Numbered from the stretch's first letter, positions 21,493 through 34,193 are shown. The stretch is DNA of 64,000 nucleotides from Hofstenia miamia (GCA_004352715.1 SCFE01000007.1:686220-750219); one strand, 5' to 3'. Numbers and translations are program-made. Notes: generated by a model from the letters alone, not told the origin.

Positions 21493-24400
21493 TATATATC
21501 ATTTTTTGAAATTTTAATATACAACTAGAATGAATATTCAAAATAATTTATTTTTAACTGTTTTTTACAATAAAACAAAACAACAAGCAAGTCGTTAAGC
21601 TAAATGAATTTTTTGTTTTAAAATAAACATCATTTTAAAAATTGTTTAGGCTTTAAATGGCAAACTAATTTTAGTTTTGATAGTTTTATCTACATTTTGT
21701 AATCATATATAGTTGCGAAACCATCACTTAAAATTGTATTTCAGTTGCTGTTTAGCATTAAGTATTAACCCATTATTAGGGTTTGTAACAGTTTGGTTAA
21801 CAGTAACCAAACTGCTCCAAACTAGATAGTGCTTTGTTCAAATTTTTTATTTAATCAGTGCACTTTTTTGTAAAAAATTCTAATCAAAAAATTCATCTTT
21901 TTGACAAAAGATCCAAACAATTTTACTAGCGGAACCCTCTTTGCACTGATTTTTTTGTCTTTCTAATAATTATGATATGTTATAAACTTTTGTCGTTCTT
22001 CCATTAGATTTTACAAATTGTTGAATCAAGTGACTGTTTCTGCTCTTTTGCAGTTGAATAAACCCAAAGCTACTGTAGATTTTCAGAATTGTGCGATTTA
22101 GTACATGGTATATCTTTAGGAGTATTATATCTTTTGCTTTATTTGATGCTCGTTTTAAAAACGTAGGGCATTACGATTGCGTTTACATTAGTATTGCATT
22201 ATAAGTTTTTTTGAAATAAACTCCGAGTAGTTTGAAAGGTGTAATCCGTTCAATTCTAATGTTATCTATTGAAATATTTGGGGTGGAAGGCGCAGGCAAT
22301 GCGAATCTACAAAACTAACTGTAAAAGATCTTCAGGTATATGCAGATTCAGTTCTATTTTTTATAATGAGTTCAATTCTTTACACTATTAATGGGTTGTT
22401 GTCGATTTTGTTAATTTTATACTTGAGTTACAAGATCAAATACATGCAAATGTTAATATATAACTTCTCAAGCATATCATATAACAATAGATTGTTTTGC
22501 TATGATATTACTAAAAGTGTACTAATTTTTCTACATTTATAATTTTCAGTTTAGTATTCCCCTAATGCTTTCATTTTAGCATTTTAAGCAGCACAATGTT
22601 AATTAACCAGAAATTCTTAAATAATTTAACATTACTTGAACTATAAAAATACTACCCAGTGACATTTTTATGCATAATGCCATTTCATATTTTAAAGTTA
22701 GAATCGATTTTATTCAATTGCAGAATTATTGTATCCGAAAATATGTAAATAATCATTTTGAATTTTTTATATAAACTAATACTATTTTTCATAGTTTTTA
22801 AAAATTGTTTGCTTTTCATACAGTTTTCATAGTTCTAATGCTACAAATCAAAACAAACGATTACTCATATTAATGCTATTTTTCCAGCAGTGGATCTAGT
22901 GTATTCATATCACAGCAAACTACATGTAAATACACTAATGTTGTAACATTTTAGCTTTGGCTGTTTGGGATTCTCTATCGTTGATTTTTGATGGCCCTAT
23001 TGACATGCTACAATTAATATTTAACTATACAATGCCCAGTCGTATCCTTCAAAAACTTGGTAGGTAAACTTTTTGAAATTTTTAATATTGTAAATGTCTT
23101 CGCCAGTTTTTTTTATTGCCAAAATATAATTTGATACGCAAAAAGGAAAATATTGTTTTTTGTGCAATGCTAGTAATCATATAACCGCTAAATAGTTTTC
23201 AAGTATAATCAATGTCAACATTATATTAATATATGAAAGCATTATAGAGATTGTATTCATTTCCTATTTGTAAAATTTAACTTACAACATAAACTAACTG
23301 TGTTCTGGTCAGCTTTATTTTCTCACATTGTTAACATTAAACTGTCTAAGAATTCTTCAAATTGTTTATGGTTAATGAAAATGATTTTAGGATCTTGCTA
23401 CTCACTAACTAATATATATATATATATATATATATACGGGCTTTGGATACAAAATTATAAAATATCTACAAGGCGCTGGATACAAAAAAATAGATAGACA
23501 CTAGATACTATGGTAGAGGGCGCTGGATACGGGTCAAAAAAATTTTTTTTGAAAAAAACTGAAACTCATACATAAGAAATTGACCCATATTCCAAATGCG
23601 CAATATAAAAATTTTTTGATAAAATGAATTGTTCTGACTTTCCATCAAAAAGGCGTTGGATACTATGGAAAATAGGAAAGTGTGGGCAATGGATGCTAAT
23701 CCTATAGTCTCTAATGCCCGTATATGTATATATAGTGCCACTTGAACATTTTTTAATTAAATTTCGAACACAATTCACGTTTATTATGTGTTAATGACAT
23801 CAAAGTTTTTTTTATAACTGATGTTTTTAAAATAGTCTTATGTAAAATACGCAAAGTAGAATGGAAAGCTTGTCCTTACTCGCCAGTGCTCGAAAACAAT
23901 TATCCGAAATCAATGGCTGTACCGACACATCACTAACATACATGTATATAAAAGGTCTCGTTTTTCTAGATATGCCATCAAGAATGATAAAATATAGTAT
24001 TAGATATGAGCATAAGGCTTTGTTGCAAGCTTTTGATTTCAGCACCAATATTATAAGTAAATTTTTAGATAATACAAATGATTTGACAACGACACATGTA
24101 GCACATTGGTTGGTTGTGGCGATTTCATTTGACAGATTTACAGCTGTCTACTTTCCAATTTTATACCAAACAACATTTTCAAAAGCCAAATTTGGCATTG
24201 CTGTGGTTATTGGAATTGTAATTGTAAGCTATGCAACAATGGGAGCAATGACATTCGTTGCATTTGATAAATGTGTCCGCAACCTTTGCGGTTTGGGACC
24301 CAAATGGAAAGATACTTACGTTATGGAGATTGTTCTATTCTACCAAGGAGTTGCACCAACAATATGTATTTTATTACTGAACACATTGATCGCCATCAAA

Positions 24401-24697
24401 ATTCTAGTTAGAAAAAATGAAAAATCTTTTCATCAAAAGAAAAGATCAAATGATGTCGAGTTGCTTCTTTTCATTGTGTCTATTAGTTTTCTGTGCTTTA
24501 ACGCAATTTCTCAAGTGTCATGGTACATACGTTTCAATGCAGAAAATTGGGGCATCGTGTGTTCTGTGACATTTGTAATTGCTATAACACTGGAAAGCCT
24601 AGTCATGGTTTTTAACAACGGTATTAACTTTTTCTTATACATTCTTCTTGGAAGAACTTTTAGAAAAAGTTTTTTAGCGACATTTGGGTGCAAATAA
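21029..24697 (+). CDS. rhodopsin-class GPCR, peptide-receptor type, three exons
   Basis: Exons 21029-21206, 22955-23063 and 24043-24697 join in frame (phases 1 and 2) into a 313-residue seven-helix receptor, the size of a compact family A GPCR. Helix 1 contains VGLGANLLSY. The first junction rebuilds VYIQALAVWDSLSL, a typical helix 2 start. The third exon carries HWLVVAISFDRF (DRY variant DRF at residues 126-128), two ECL2 cysteines (CVRNLC), a basic third loop, and FNNGINFFLY (NPxxY replaced by NFFLY at 291-295). The nearest look is to invertebrate neuropeptide (FMRFamide-type) receptors; the ligand is unknown. It would signal through G proteins at the plasma membrane. Intron 1 (1748 nt) uses a GC donor (CAAG|GCAAAT); intron 2 (979 nt) is GT-AG. 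No cysteine lies at the usual 3.25 position, so the standard ECL2 disulphide seems absent. A possible AATAAA poly(A) signal lies at 24824-24829. Confidence 0.82.
21464..21489. repeat. (TA)n microsatellite in GPCR intron 1
   Basis: This is an uninterrupted run of TA dinucleotides. Confidence 0.95.
23411..23436. repeat. (TA)n microsatellite in GPCR intron 2
   Basis: This TA run abuts the left end of the inverted-repeat element that follows. Confidence 0.95.
23437..23721. mobile_element. possible MITE inserted at a TA microsatellite
   Basis: The left end TATACGGGCTTTGGATAC is mirrored at the right by CTCTAATGCCCGTATA, so ACGGGC/GCCCGT sit at the two ends next to TA runs. Inside, a GGCGCTGGATAC-like phrase occurs about five times (near 23442, 23472, 23499, 23520 and 23651), partly as GGCGTTGGATAC or CACTAGATAC. 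There is no coding capacity. It lies within the second intron of the GPCR gene. Confidence 0.45.
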
Positions 24698-25995
24698 TGT
24701 AATTATTCTGAGATATATCTGATATTATAGTTTCAAAAAGTAGATAACATATTTTGAAAAAAAATCGTATTACATATTGAATACGCCCATGTTGAATTAT
24801 TGCTACCCTTTCTCTGTGATAAAAATAAACCCTCGAAATGGTATGGTTTAAAATCAATTTTCCCTATGGTGTTATGCTTTTATACATTTGAAGTTTATGG
24901 GGCATTTATAATTCATTGTTTCAATGAAAAACATTTGGAAGTTCTACAGATTATATTCCAATATATTTAAATTTAATAAATTACTATTGTTTTTACAATT
25001 GCTTTATATTAAATAAAAAGTACATCTTCAAAACCAATGGAAATTTCCTAAATATTGTCTTTGTTTGAGAAGGAGTTTCTCGGAGAATTAATTCAATTGG
25101 CTCAGAAAAAAACCTTTCAGTAATTTCAAGAAATTTCAAGAACAATTCTTTTTCCAGAATCATGTGCATTCGAAATTATAATTTTAGCATTTTGGAAGAA
25201 AATAAGTGTTAAAAATATAAGCTTTATGTGGGAATAAACCTTTTTATTTCCTAATTGTATATTGTTTTTTAGAAGAATCATATTTCTGTATTTAAAAGCC
25301 CTACTATGTATAGCTTTTATTTGAATATCAAAACACATATTTTAAAGAAATTTGAATTTATCTGTTAATTTGTTTTCCTATATCAAATTTAGCAGAAACG
25401 AATACAGCTAAAAATTAGAACATTTTACTATATAAACTACAATGAATCCATAACACAGCTAAGATTTATTATAATATATTAGCTCCAATTTATTGTATTC
25501 AGTATCACAGATTAAGTATGATCCACAAATTCTTTCAACAACAAAATCTATTCCGTTTTCTAAGTAATTACATTAAGAAAAATATAAGTAGTAAACGCTT
25601 TTCAACATTTTATTTGAGTTTTTCAATATATTATTACAAATTAAGATTTGATTTAAAATCTGAAATAAACATAAGTACTTCAGGAAAAAATTAAGCACCT
25701 TTTATTGAATAAGCAAACGTTGTTGGGATAGATAAAAAACTCAAACCATAGTGGAATTATTTCTAATTAATCATGCATATATTTAAATAGCATTGATAAA
25801 TTACTTTTGTCGTTTTCAAAATTATTTTATACAACATTTGCATTAAATTTGGTTGTAATTTCATTCTTAGAATTAACTCAGTAAATAACACCTGATATAA
25901 AATATGGTGATCTAAGCTATTTAATTATTTTAACCAAAAAATTCATGAATGCTTAAAAGAAAATAATGAATTTGTTTCTGATTGCTTATATGTCA

Positions 25996-26056
25996 ATTTG
26001 CAAATGGAACAGGCAATACTAGGAAATTTGCAAATGGAACAGGCAATACTAGGAAA
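25996..26056. repeat. 30-bp tandem duplication, two copies
   Basis: CAAATGGAACAGGCAATACT occurs at 26001 and again at 26031, identical, with identical flanking bases, which shows one recent duplication of a 30-bp unit. Confidence 0.9.
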
Positions 26057-27471
26057 ATAAAGGGGTTTGTTTAAGAGACCTTTTGTCCGAATTTGAAATA
26101 TGAACGAAATTTTACTCTCTTTATTACCTTAAATTCTGTAATTCAGTGCCTAAGAATTGGCATTTTGGCAGAAACTCAAATATTTCCTTTATGCATTTAC
26201 ATCACCTTTGTTATGAGGTGTATTTTATTTTATCAAATGAATAATTAGTTTTTTGCAATCGTGAGCATCCTTCTAATTAGAATTTAAGAACGAGAGTAAA
26301 TCAACGTTTAAAAATACCACCAACTCTAGTAAAATGTTTCGCTAAACATGTAGTAGTAAAGAGCTCTTTTCAAGTAAATGACAACACATTATGTTTATCA
26401 ACAGCTTTATAAATAATTTTATTAACTCAAAGATTGATTAATTCAATTTTGTATACAAAGAAGTACATTGGTTTTGCTATCTAAGCAAAGATAGAATTTG
26501 TCAGCCTCAATAATTGAATCTGCTTTTATTTACTACTATTGATGCATTAAAATCTTTTTTTCATTTCTAGTGCTGAACTAAGAGAATGTTGTAAATTAAT
26601 AAACATAGTATGAAGATGTATTCATATTTTCACAGTGCTAGACCCCTACCTTGAAAAGTAATAATTTGTTCAAGACAAGTTGCAGAGTTTGTACCATTAC
26701 TAACTCTCATTTCTTAATCACTAAAAGATTCTTCATCCTCTAAAATCATTGTAGCGTTTGTAAAATTTTTTGGAGATTGACATTGGAAGTGCTAAAAATA
26801 TTTGTAACATAAAGTATTTATTCTAGAAATCGCGTATTGCACATCTGTATACAAAGGTTCATGGAATTTAAAACATAAAGAATAATATGGTAGTAGAATG
26901 AAATAGCATATAAGAACTTTGCAACACAAAATATCATAGAGGGAGATTAATGGCTGCCTTCTAATTGAATGGCATTCAAACATTGTTTGCTACATACTAA
27001 GCTCACTAGAATTTATCATTTTTGTTTGTTTTGAGCTCTCAGAATAATTAATCAACATTCTCATTAAAACCTCAATTATCAACAGTAGTTTTCAATTTTG
27101 AGTCAAATTGGCCCCAACGGCTGTCTTTGAGGTAGTAGGAATTTTCTGTTATCCTTATGCTTGCATGATCTTTTTTGTTACCAAAATAATGTTTAGAGTA
27201 AGCTGCTGAATATCAGAGTATTTAAATAATTGCTAAAATTTTATTTGAGTTGAGATTGCTCTAGAAGTCAAATTTGACCTCCTATCGGTTCTAGTGTTAA
27301 TTACTAAGCTGTTTGTAGAAGAAAATCAATAATAGGAGAAATAAATCTCTGTTTGCACATAATATTTGCTATTAATCGATGTTAATGTAAAACATAAAAT
27401 TGTCAAAGCAAAAATTCAATGCATTCAAATTTTCCAAAGCACAATTTACAAAATTAACATAAATATGAAAA

Positions 27472-27475
<4 letters not shown>

Positions 27476-27503
<28 letters not shown>
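27476..27503. repeat. (TA)n microsatellite
   Basis: This is an uninterrupted TA run, followed by a short imperfect TAGA/GATA patch. Confidence 0.95.
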
Positions 27504-27505
<2 letters not shown>

Positions 27506-28823
27506 TAGATAACTAGATAGATAGATATATGTTCTATTTGACTGCAACAAAACATGGTAGTAGTAATTTTCAAATATGAAAAGTTTAGCTATGCATTAAT
27601 GAGTTTTAATGCATTACTAGAAAAAGTTCTTTTTGTGTAATCCGTTCCACATCATGGCAGTTAATAGTGGTTTAAATAGAAGGGTATCGTCGGATATGAA
27701 AACTCTTTTAAATAGAGTTTATGGTGTACAAAATGAGTTCATTTGCGTTTTGCTTTTAAAATTCTTTTTGTAATTTTCGTATACTATTTTACTTATCTTT
27801 GCAAATTATTTTCTCTGCANATTTCTTATTTCATTTCGTTAGTATTTGGTTGAAAAAAATACTTTCACGAAAAATATTATAAACAAATTTAAAATCGCTT
27901 AAATTAGAGTGAAAAATAGGTCACAAATTTTGACTCGCAGCCGAGTTTCTTGCTTAATCTTTGCCGCTACCTGACCCATGATTCATCAATTTCTGGATTC
28001 TTGGCCCAAGACCCGATTCATTATCTAGGATAATTATTGTATAAAGTCATTGAACATTTTTTTGATCGAAAATATTGGAATATGGCCTATTAAGTTTCAT
28101 GTATCATTCCTCGATTGTATTCTTTTATTAGTACTATAATTTTTTCATAATTGGATGAATTTTGTTAGATAAGCAAGCTGTTAATTTTGGATGTGTGCCT
28201 TGCTTTACGAAGACTTGTCTGACTCACATACAAAACAAGTGTTTGTATAAATTCGGTATCTGAAAATATTCGGAAATTGGAATCGAATCTAATGCTGACA
28301 TTTGAAATCATGCACACATTTATATAATAGAAATATTAAAGTCGCTCAACTATTAACCGCAAATGGTCCTTCGTCGACTAAAATGGACAAAACACTTCGA
28401 AAAATTTCTTTCATCCCAATGTAAAAATCATTACTGATGGACACATCTATTCTTGAGTGTGCATGTTGAAAATGCGTACTAAATTTTAGTTCTTGTGCCT
28501 GAGTGCGTCAGAATATTAACTTGTTTTCCTATCAAATTGTAGTCATTTATTAAATCTTACATTCTCTCCAAACCTAATGTTCAGGTATAATAAAAGGTCT
28601 AAAGCATCAGGGATCAACAGCACAATAGCAATCTTTAATTGTTTCTTATATGTAGGTAGACCTCCCAACCCATTGAAGCGTACGATGCGGGAGATCTGAG
28701 GTTTCACGCCACAATGGGACAGTGAAGTTTGGCGGATTAAAAACAAAATGAACGTGGAACCACTTTTCTATCCCGTAGTGATTTCAGATGCCAAATATCT
28801 TTGTTAATGTTTGAATTATATAG

Positions 28824-29790
28824 TACTGCTCAAATTACTTGGCGCATCTCGATTTTCTGAAATTAATTCTAAATATACAGTCATTTTAGTAATAAATTTA
28901 GTAGATGGATTGAGTCTATAAGTCTACACTTATTCCAGTAACTAATTCCACACTTAGCATACATACAGTCTTTGCGACGTGACTTCAACTTGATTTTAAT
29001 TGGCTAAGTTATTAATATCTAATAATGTCTCATTCATCTTAACGGTTGTTTTCAGTGATAGAAGATATTTAAGACCATCAACAAAGGTTGCAAGATGGTC
29101 TGTTGAAGATCTAACGAATCTCAGTATGCACATGGTATGCTTATTTGCGATGTCAGGCATCCGGAAAAGGTAATGATATGTGTGATCATGGGACCAAGAT
29201 GAATAAATTTGGTTGAAGGAAGCATTAACACAGTGCAGTACAGCCATGTAATCGATACATGAGCGCTACTAAAACTCCATAGCTGGAACGGAAGCTTTTC
29301 AGATCGCTTTTTCATCACGATAAGGCCTTACTCATATAGTAATATCCAAGTCATGATCCAAGAAATTTAATGGCCCTGCAGTTCAGATTCTGAACTGGCC
29401 AGGAACCAATGAAGACCTGTACGCAATAGAAAACGTTTGGATCTATTAGTGAAAGCCAAGTTTTTAGAAAAGTCTGCAGCGTTAATAAGGAGCTTATAAG
29501 CAAAACTGTGAAAACCTGGCATTCTTATAATGAGATTGCAAAGATGTGCAAAACGCACAAGAGGCTATAAGAAGAGGCATCCGTCTGTGTAGACGGCCGC
29601 AATAGATATTGGTGTATGTACTCCTGTCAATTGTCTCATTGTATTTATATACTTTCTTCTGAAAAATGTCTAAATCATATCAAAAAACACACTACTTCAA
29701 AATGTTATATTTTATGCTTTCCTGAAATACCAAAGTACAAAAAATTAAGTTTGTGCTTGGTGCGTCGAGTAATTTGAAAATCGCTTAATT
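28824..29790 (+). mobile_element. Tc1-like transposon, decayed, with inverted ends
   Basis: CAAATTACTTGGCGCATC near 28831 is mirrored near 29780, where the opposite strand reads CAAATTACTCGACGCACC, giving an element of about 0.95 kb. Plus-strand frames between them carry the catalytic half of a Tc1/DDE_3 transposase with frameshifts and stops: RHPEKVMICVIMGPR, LVEGSINTVQYSHVIDT, LLKLHSW, then AALIRSL and KPGILIMRLQRCAKRTRGYK. This follows the usual order (HPxKVMVWG, FVEGTMNxxxYxxVL, and a C-terminal IxRLxxRCxxVIxxxGG). The N-terminal DNA-binding part and the middle catalytic aspartate block are not readable, so it is non-functional and shorter than a full ~1.6-kb element. Confidence 0.65.
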
Positions 29791-32321
29791 CAAATTTCAA
29801 AACCACTGAATATTTTTAAAGAATTCCTAGGGTATTTAAGATTAATGGTTTGTTGGAACCGCAACCAATTCACTGCTAGGGTATTTTTATGAAAATAAAG
29901 TTCTAAAAAGATAAGTAATCCAATTTGTATATATAATTATAAAAAACAAAAAATATGTTAGAAACAGTACATGTTTTTATTTAGCACTATAATATTTTTT
30001 AGCGATTAATTTATTGTGTACATCAAATTCCAATAAATTTTAATTTCAATCTTTCATGGTCATCGATGGCAATTTAGGTCCAAGAAACTTTTAGGAATGA
30101 TCCATTAAAATTAATACAAACTTGGCCCACTTTAGGTCAATTTGCATAATACTTGTCAAAAAGTTTTCTTCAATTTGTTGACTTGCACCTCCAAAAATTG
30201 GTATGATAGATACTTCTAATAAAAACTGAACAATGAAGTTAAAAATTTTAAATTGCAACTTGGAAAAGTATATGATTCTAATGTAAAATCTCCAAAATGT
30301 AAATTTTATTTTTCAACTTCATAAATATAACTTACAGTATATAAAATTCAATGTATTTTTTTTTAATTCAGCGAATTTTTTCGGCCCATCTTTTCCATTT
30401 CTTTGGCCCAAACCTGTCCAAGCCTAGCCTATGTCCATCTTTGTATCTAAGTAAATTCTGGGAATAATTTTTTTTAAAATTGATGAAAATTATCTCAAAA
30501 ATACTTTATTTGCGATGTAGGTTTGTAATATAGCTTATACCTTAGTTTCCTCTTCAATGGTTTTTAAAATAACTAGATGTTTAGATTAAATCTAAGGTTT
30601 CATTCAGCATCATCCTTGTGGGTGTAAAAATTAGATCTCTACATGATCAAGTTATCATTTTGTAATTCATGCCATGTTGCTTAAATACCCAGTGCCTAAT
30701 GATGATTCATCGTCTATTAGGAAACAAAGTCTAGATTTAATCCTCCTGGCAACCAGTGTAAACTAATACGCCCAGCTGATTATCCAAATTCTGGGAAGTT
30801 CATTGCTCAATATTTACAGAATAGTGCAGGCAACTTATTCCTCTTAATACACATTACATTTTTCTATTTCTTATGTAAAATGACTTAATTTGCTATTTTG
30901 TATTGTGATTGACATTAATATACGCATTTAAAAATTTTACCAGGAAAATAATTTGAATTTTGTAATTCGAAATTAAGTTGAAAATTTGACTACACAACAA
31001 AGTGTTTGATGATCGCATCCATAATGAAAAAGATTTAATTGATATCATTGGGCTTTATTCTCTGCCTTTTTGCCGTCTGTCAAAGCCTTAGACTGTACAC
31101 CAATTCACACAAAAAAAATTTCATTTTAATATAAAGTATTTTGTGTAATTCTTACAAAATGTTATAGCAAAATTATTTGTGCATAAAGATGTCTATCTTT
31201 AATCAATCAACATTAAACTGTTATTTTATTCAGCGAATTTTTTTCACTTACACTGTATAAGTGTGATTTCTGAACTGAACTTAATCTATTTAATTTTTTT
31301 TTGAAATTGCTAGTAATGGCGTAAAACTAATTTTTACATCATTTGATATTAATAGCTTTCAAGTTATTGATTTTTTAATTTTGTGCTTTCATTATCGTTA
31401 ATTTTGAAATGCTTGCATTATCGTTATATATTTTAAGAAATTGCGGTAATTTTATTAGTGATTAATGAAATTGTAAGTTGTTCGATTCATTTTGCTAGTC
31501 AATTAGGTTTGTGAATTCTACAAATCTCTGAAAAAAATCAATTTCGCTACTCTATTTTTGAATTCCTCGAAAAGAATTTAGTTTCGGTGGTTAATTATTT
31601 CTGTCGATCTTACAAGAATGCAAATTAATTAAAAATGGAGAATGTGATTTATTCCATTTTATGAGACTTGGCAACTATTAGAGAGTATATTTAATTCTTT
31701 CGATTTACTGAACAGTTCCTACAGAAATAGAAAACATTTTATTCAGTGAGCAAGCAGCAGGGCTCTAATAAGGCAACACTATACAAAAATCTGCTCGGCG
31801 TGGAGCTGAGTGTTAAAAATGTGTTCCAAATTTCGTAAATTACAGCTATATTTTATGTAATAATTGATTCCAGTAATTTTTCATATGTATGTTTATATTT
31901 AGTATTAACAATTCAGTTTTTGTTTACTGTTCATGTTAAGATAAAGTTCATATTGATATAGCCTGTGCAACCTCTTTGTATGCCTTTTCCCAACTCGAAG
32001 TACTTCAAATCTTAAACTTAAAAATTAGTAAAAAGAGATTCACCCTTGTCTGTTATTTTCGCATAATTTTTAGGTCTGAATATATATTAAACATGCAAAC
32101 AGTAGATTAAGAATTCATTTAAGTCACACCAACCAATGTAATAAGATGGTAGTTATTCTAGAAGGATTTACTGCTACTGCTGTACTATTGCAATTAGAAT
32201 ATGGTTCATTTTTTTCAAAAAAGGTCAATCTATGTAACGTTGAACCTCCAGTTTAGATTATTCTATAATAATGGAAATGTAATAGAACAAGTTTTTAAAA
32301 TATATTTACCAATAAAATAAA
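29791..32321. other. AT-rich non-coding stretch downstream of transketolase
   Basis: No gene was recognised. ACTATACAAAAATCTGC near 31780 resembles TTATACAAAAATCTGC near 36590, suggesting small copies of one unidentified repeat. Confidence 0.4.
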
Positions 32322-34193
32322 CTACTTTTGTTTAACAGCATTGACAATAGCAGAACTATCAATTTTAAATACTTTTAATAGCTCACGCCCAACACCGCTG
32401 AATGGACAACGAGAAACAGCCAGCATATGGGCACGAACTGGAACACCCGCAAGACCATTGAGAACCGCTTCGCCTAAACCCCCTTCAGGATAATGATCTT
32501 CAACGGTGATTATATACCCAGTTTCTTTTGCTGCTTTATGAAGCAACTCCCTGTCTATTGGCTTTATTGTAAAAAGATCTATTATTCGTATGGAGATGCC
32601 TTCCTTAGCAAGAATATCGTAAGCAATGAGAGATTCACGCAACGTGATTCCGCCTGTGACTATAGTTGCAACATCGTTTGAAGATTCCCTTATCACATGG
32701 GCTTTTCCAAGAGCAAACTCTGTTTGAGGAGTGTACAACGTTGGGAGTTCTTCACGAGTCATTCTAATGTAACATATACCTTTTGTATTTGCAGCCATTT
32801 CAATGGCCCGCTCTGCTGAAAAGCCGTCTGATGGATAAAAGACAGTTGATGTAGGCAATGCTCGAAACATCGCAATATCCTCTAATGCCATTTGACTAGG
32901 GCCATCTGGGCCTATAGAAACACCACAGTGTGAGCCTGCAAAGTTCAAATTAGTCTGTGATATTGCAGCCATTCTTATATGATCATAAGCGCGGGAGAAG
33001 AACGCAGAAAATGTAGACGTGAAGACAATGCATCGATCTCTACAAGCTAATCCTAAGCCAACACCTATCATGTTCTGTTCAGCAATGTAGCATTCAATGA
33101 ATCTATCAGGGTGTTGTTTTTGATAGTCTTGAGCGAAGGTCGAATTTTTCATATCACCGTCCAATGAAATTAGTCTTTCGTAATTAATATTGTTAAGCGT
33201 GGTTCCAAACATTTTCCTAATTGACATTTCTTTTGCACCTTCTGGCATTGCAGTCTTAGGTAGTTTAATTTGCGGGAAAACATTTTCAGCTAAGTCGCAA
33301 CGAGGATTCGAGAGAGGAATAGAAATTTCGCTATCAGGAAGACTGGCAGTCAGGTCTTCAATGATAGGTCCTGGATTTACAACAGGTTTCCCATGGAATC
33401 CCATCATGTTTTCAATCCCCTTCAAACCTTTTCCTTTAAAAGTGCGACAGAGCAATGCTGTAGGTTTGTCATGCAATCCTAAGCTAAGATGCTGTTGTAG
33501 CTCTGTTATTGAGTGGCCATCAATGCAAGTAACGTTCCAACCAAATGCTTCCCAGCGTGCTTCAATTTCTTTGATATCATGCTGATACATAGTAGGGTCA
33601 GATTGCCCAAGACGATTGATGTCAACCACAGCAATCAAGTTGTTAAGTTTGTAGAAAGACGCAAATTGCATTGCTTCATATACTGAACCTTCGGCACACT
33701 CGCCATCTCCTAGGACGCAATAAACACGGTAGTCAGCTTTATCAATATATTTCCCACAATAGGCCATGCCGCATGCAGAATTCAAACCCTGTCCCAATGA
33801 GCCGGTTGCGACATCAATAAAATCTAACAACGGAGTTGGATGACCTTCGTACTTGTTTCCAGTAACTCTAAGACCTGTTACTAATTCTTTTTGATGAGTA
33901 CCAATGTGCCGCAAATTTACAGATCCGTTGTTCGCTTCAGCATCTTCAATTAGCACCCAAGCCCCATAAAGAATAGGAGCAGCGTGTCCCTTTGACAATA
34001 CAAATCTATCGCTACCGGCACTCTTGCGATTCTTTCTGTCATACTTCATGATGTCAAAAAACAACACGGAAATTATTTCAGCACAGCTGCAACAGGTTGT
34101 TGGATGACCGGAATTGCCATTGGGATTGTCGCTTGTGGAAAGAATGCTTAATATACGCAGTTTGTTCGCGATATGCTGTAGAACATCTGACAT
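32322..34193 (-). CDS. TKT: transketolase, single exon, complete
   Basis: An uninterrupted 623-residue protein, the same length as vertebrate TKT. Transketolase is a cytosolic thiamine-diphosphate enzyme of the non-oxidative pentose phosphate pathway that moves two-carbon units between sugar phosphates. Expected landmarks are present: SGHPT (His30), SKGHAAP (His70), EGHPT (His118), the ThDP/Mg2+ loop GDGECAEGS (162-170) with DINRLGQSD (191-199), the catalytic Glu372 in AEQNM, GSHCGVSIGPDGPSQ (420-434) with the animal-type Gln434, and VEDHYPEGGLGEAV near the C-terminus. The start is the first ATG after an in-frame TAA a few codons upstream. The N-terminus is about 14 residues shorter than in vertebrates, and TATTTAG|ATAAAATG resembles a splice acceptor with a CTAAAC branch-like motif, so a non-coding 5' exon or trans-spliced leader is possible. 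NPNG lies within an N-terminal insertion of three to four residues. Confidence 0.96.
   Translation of the reverse strand: MSDVLQHIANKLRILSILSTSDNPNGNSGHPTTCCSCAEIISVLFFDIMKYDRKNRKSAGSDRFVLSKGHAAPILYGAWVLIEDAEANNGSVNLRHIGTHQKELVTGLRVTGNKYEGHPTPLLDFIDVATGSLGQGLNSACGMAYCGKYIDKADYRVYCVLGDGECAEGSVYEAMQFASFYKLNNLIAVVDINRLGQSDPTMYQHDIKEIEARWEAFGWNVTCIDGHSITELQQHLSLGLHDKPTALLCRTFKGKGLKGIENMMGFHGKPVVNPGPIIEDLTASLPDSEISIPLSNPRCDLAENVFPQIKLPKTAMPEGAKEMSIRKMFGTTLNNINYERLISLDGDMKNSTFAQDYQKQHPDRFIECYIAEQNMIGVGLGLACRDRCIVFTSTFSAFFSRAYDHIRMAAISQTNLNFAGSHCGVSIGPDGPSQMALEDIAMFRALPTSTVFYPSDGFSAERAIEMAANTKGICYIRMTREELPTLYTPQTEFALGKAHVIRESSNDVATIVTGGITLRESLIAYDILAKEGISIRIIDLFTIKPIDRELLHKAAKETGYIITVEDHYPEGGLGEAVLNGLAGVPVRAHMLAVSRCPFSGVGRELLKVFKIDSSAIVNAVKQK

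Larger units (their letters stand above)
24698..28820. other. AT-rich non-coding stretch
   Basis: I see no gene here. It contains a perfect two-copy 30-bp tandem duplication at about 25996-26056 (unit TTTGCAAATGGAACAGGCAA plus ten bases), a (TA)n run at about 27476-27503, and a single N at 27819. Confidence 0.5.

Noticed and set aside
23861-24042. Upstream extension of the third GPCR exon to an ATG at 23861
   Set aside because: The extension has no helix 1 or 2, while exons at 21029 and 22955 supply them in matching phases; 24043 follows a good TTTCAG acceptor.
33190-33585. 131-codon plus-strand frame inside the transketolase gene
   Set aside because: It is the antisense shadow of conserved transketolase codons.
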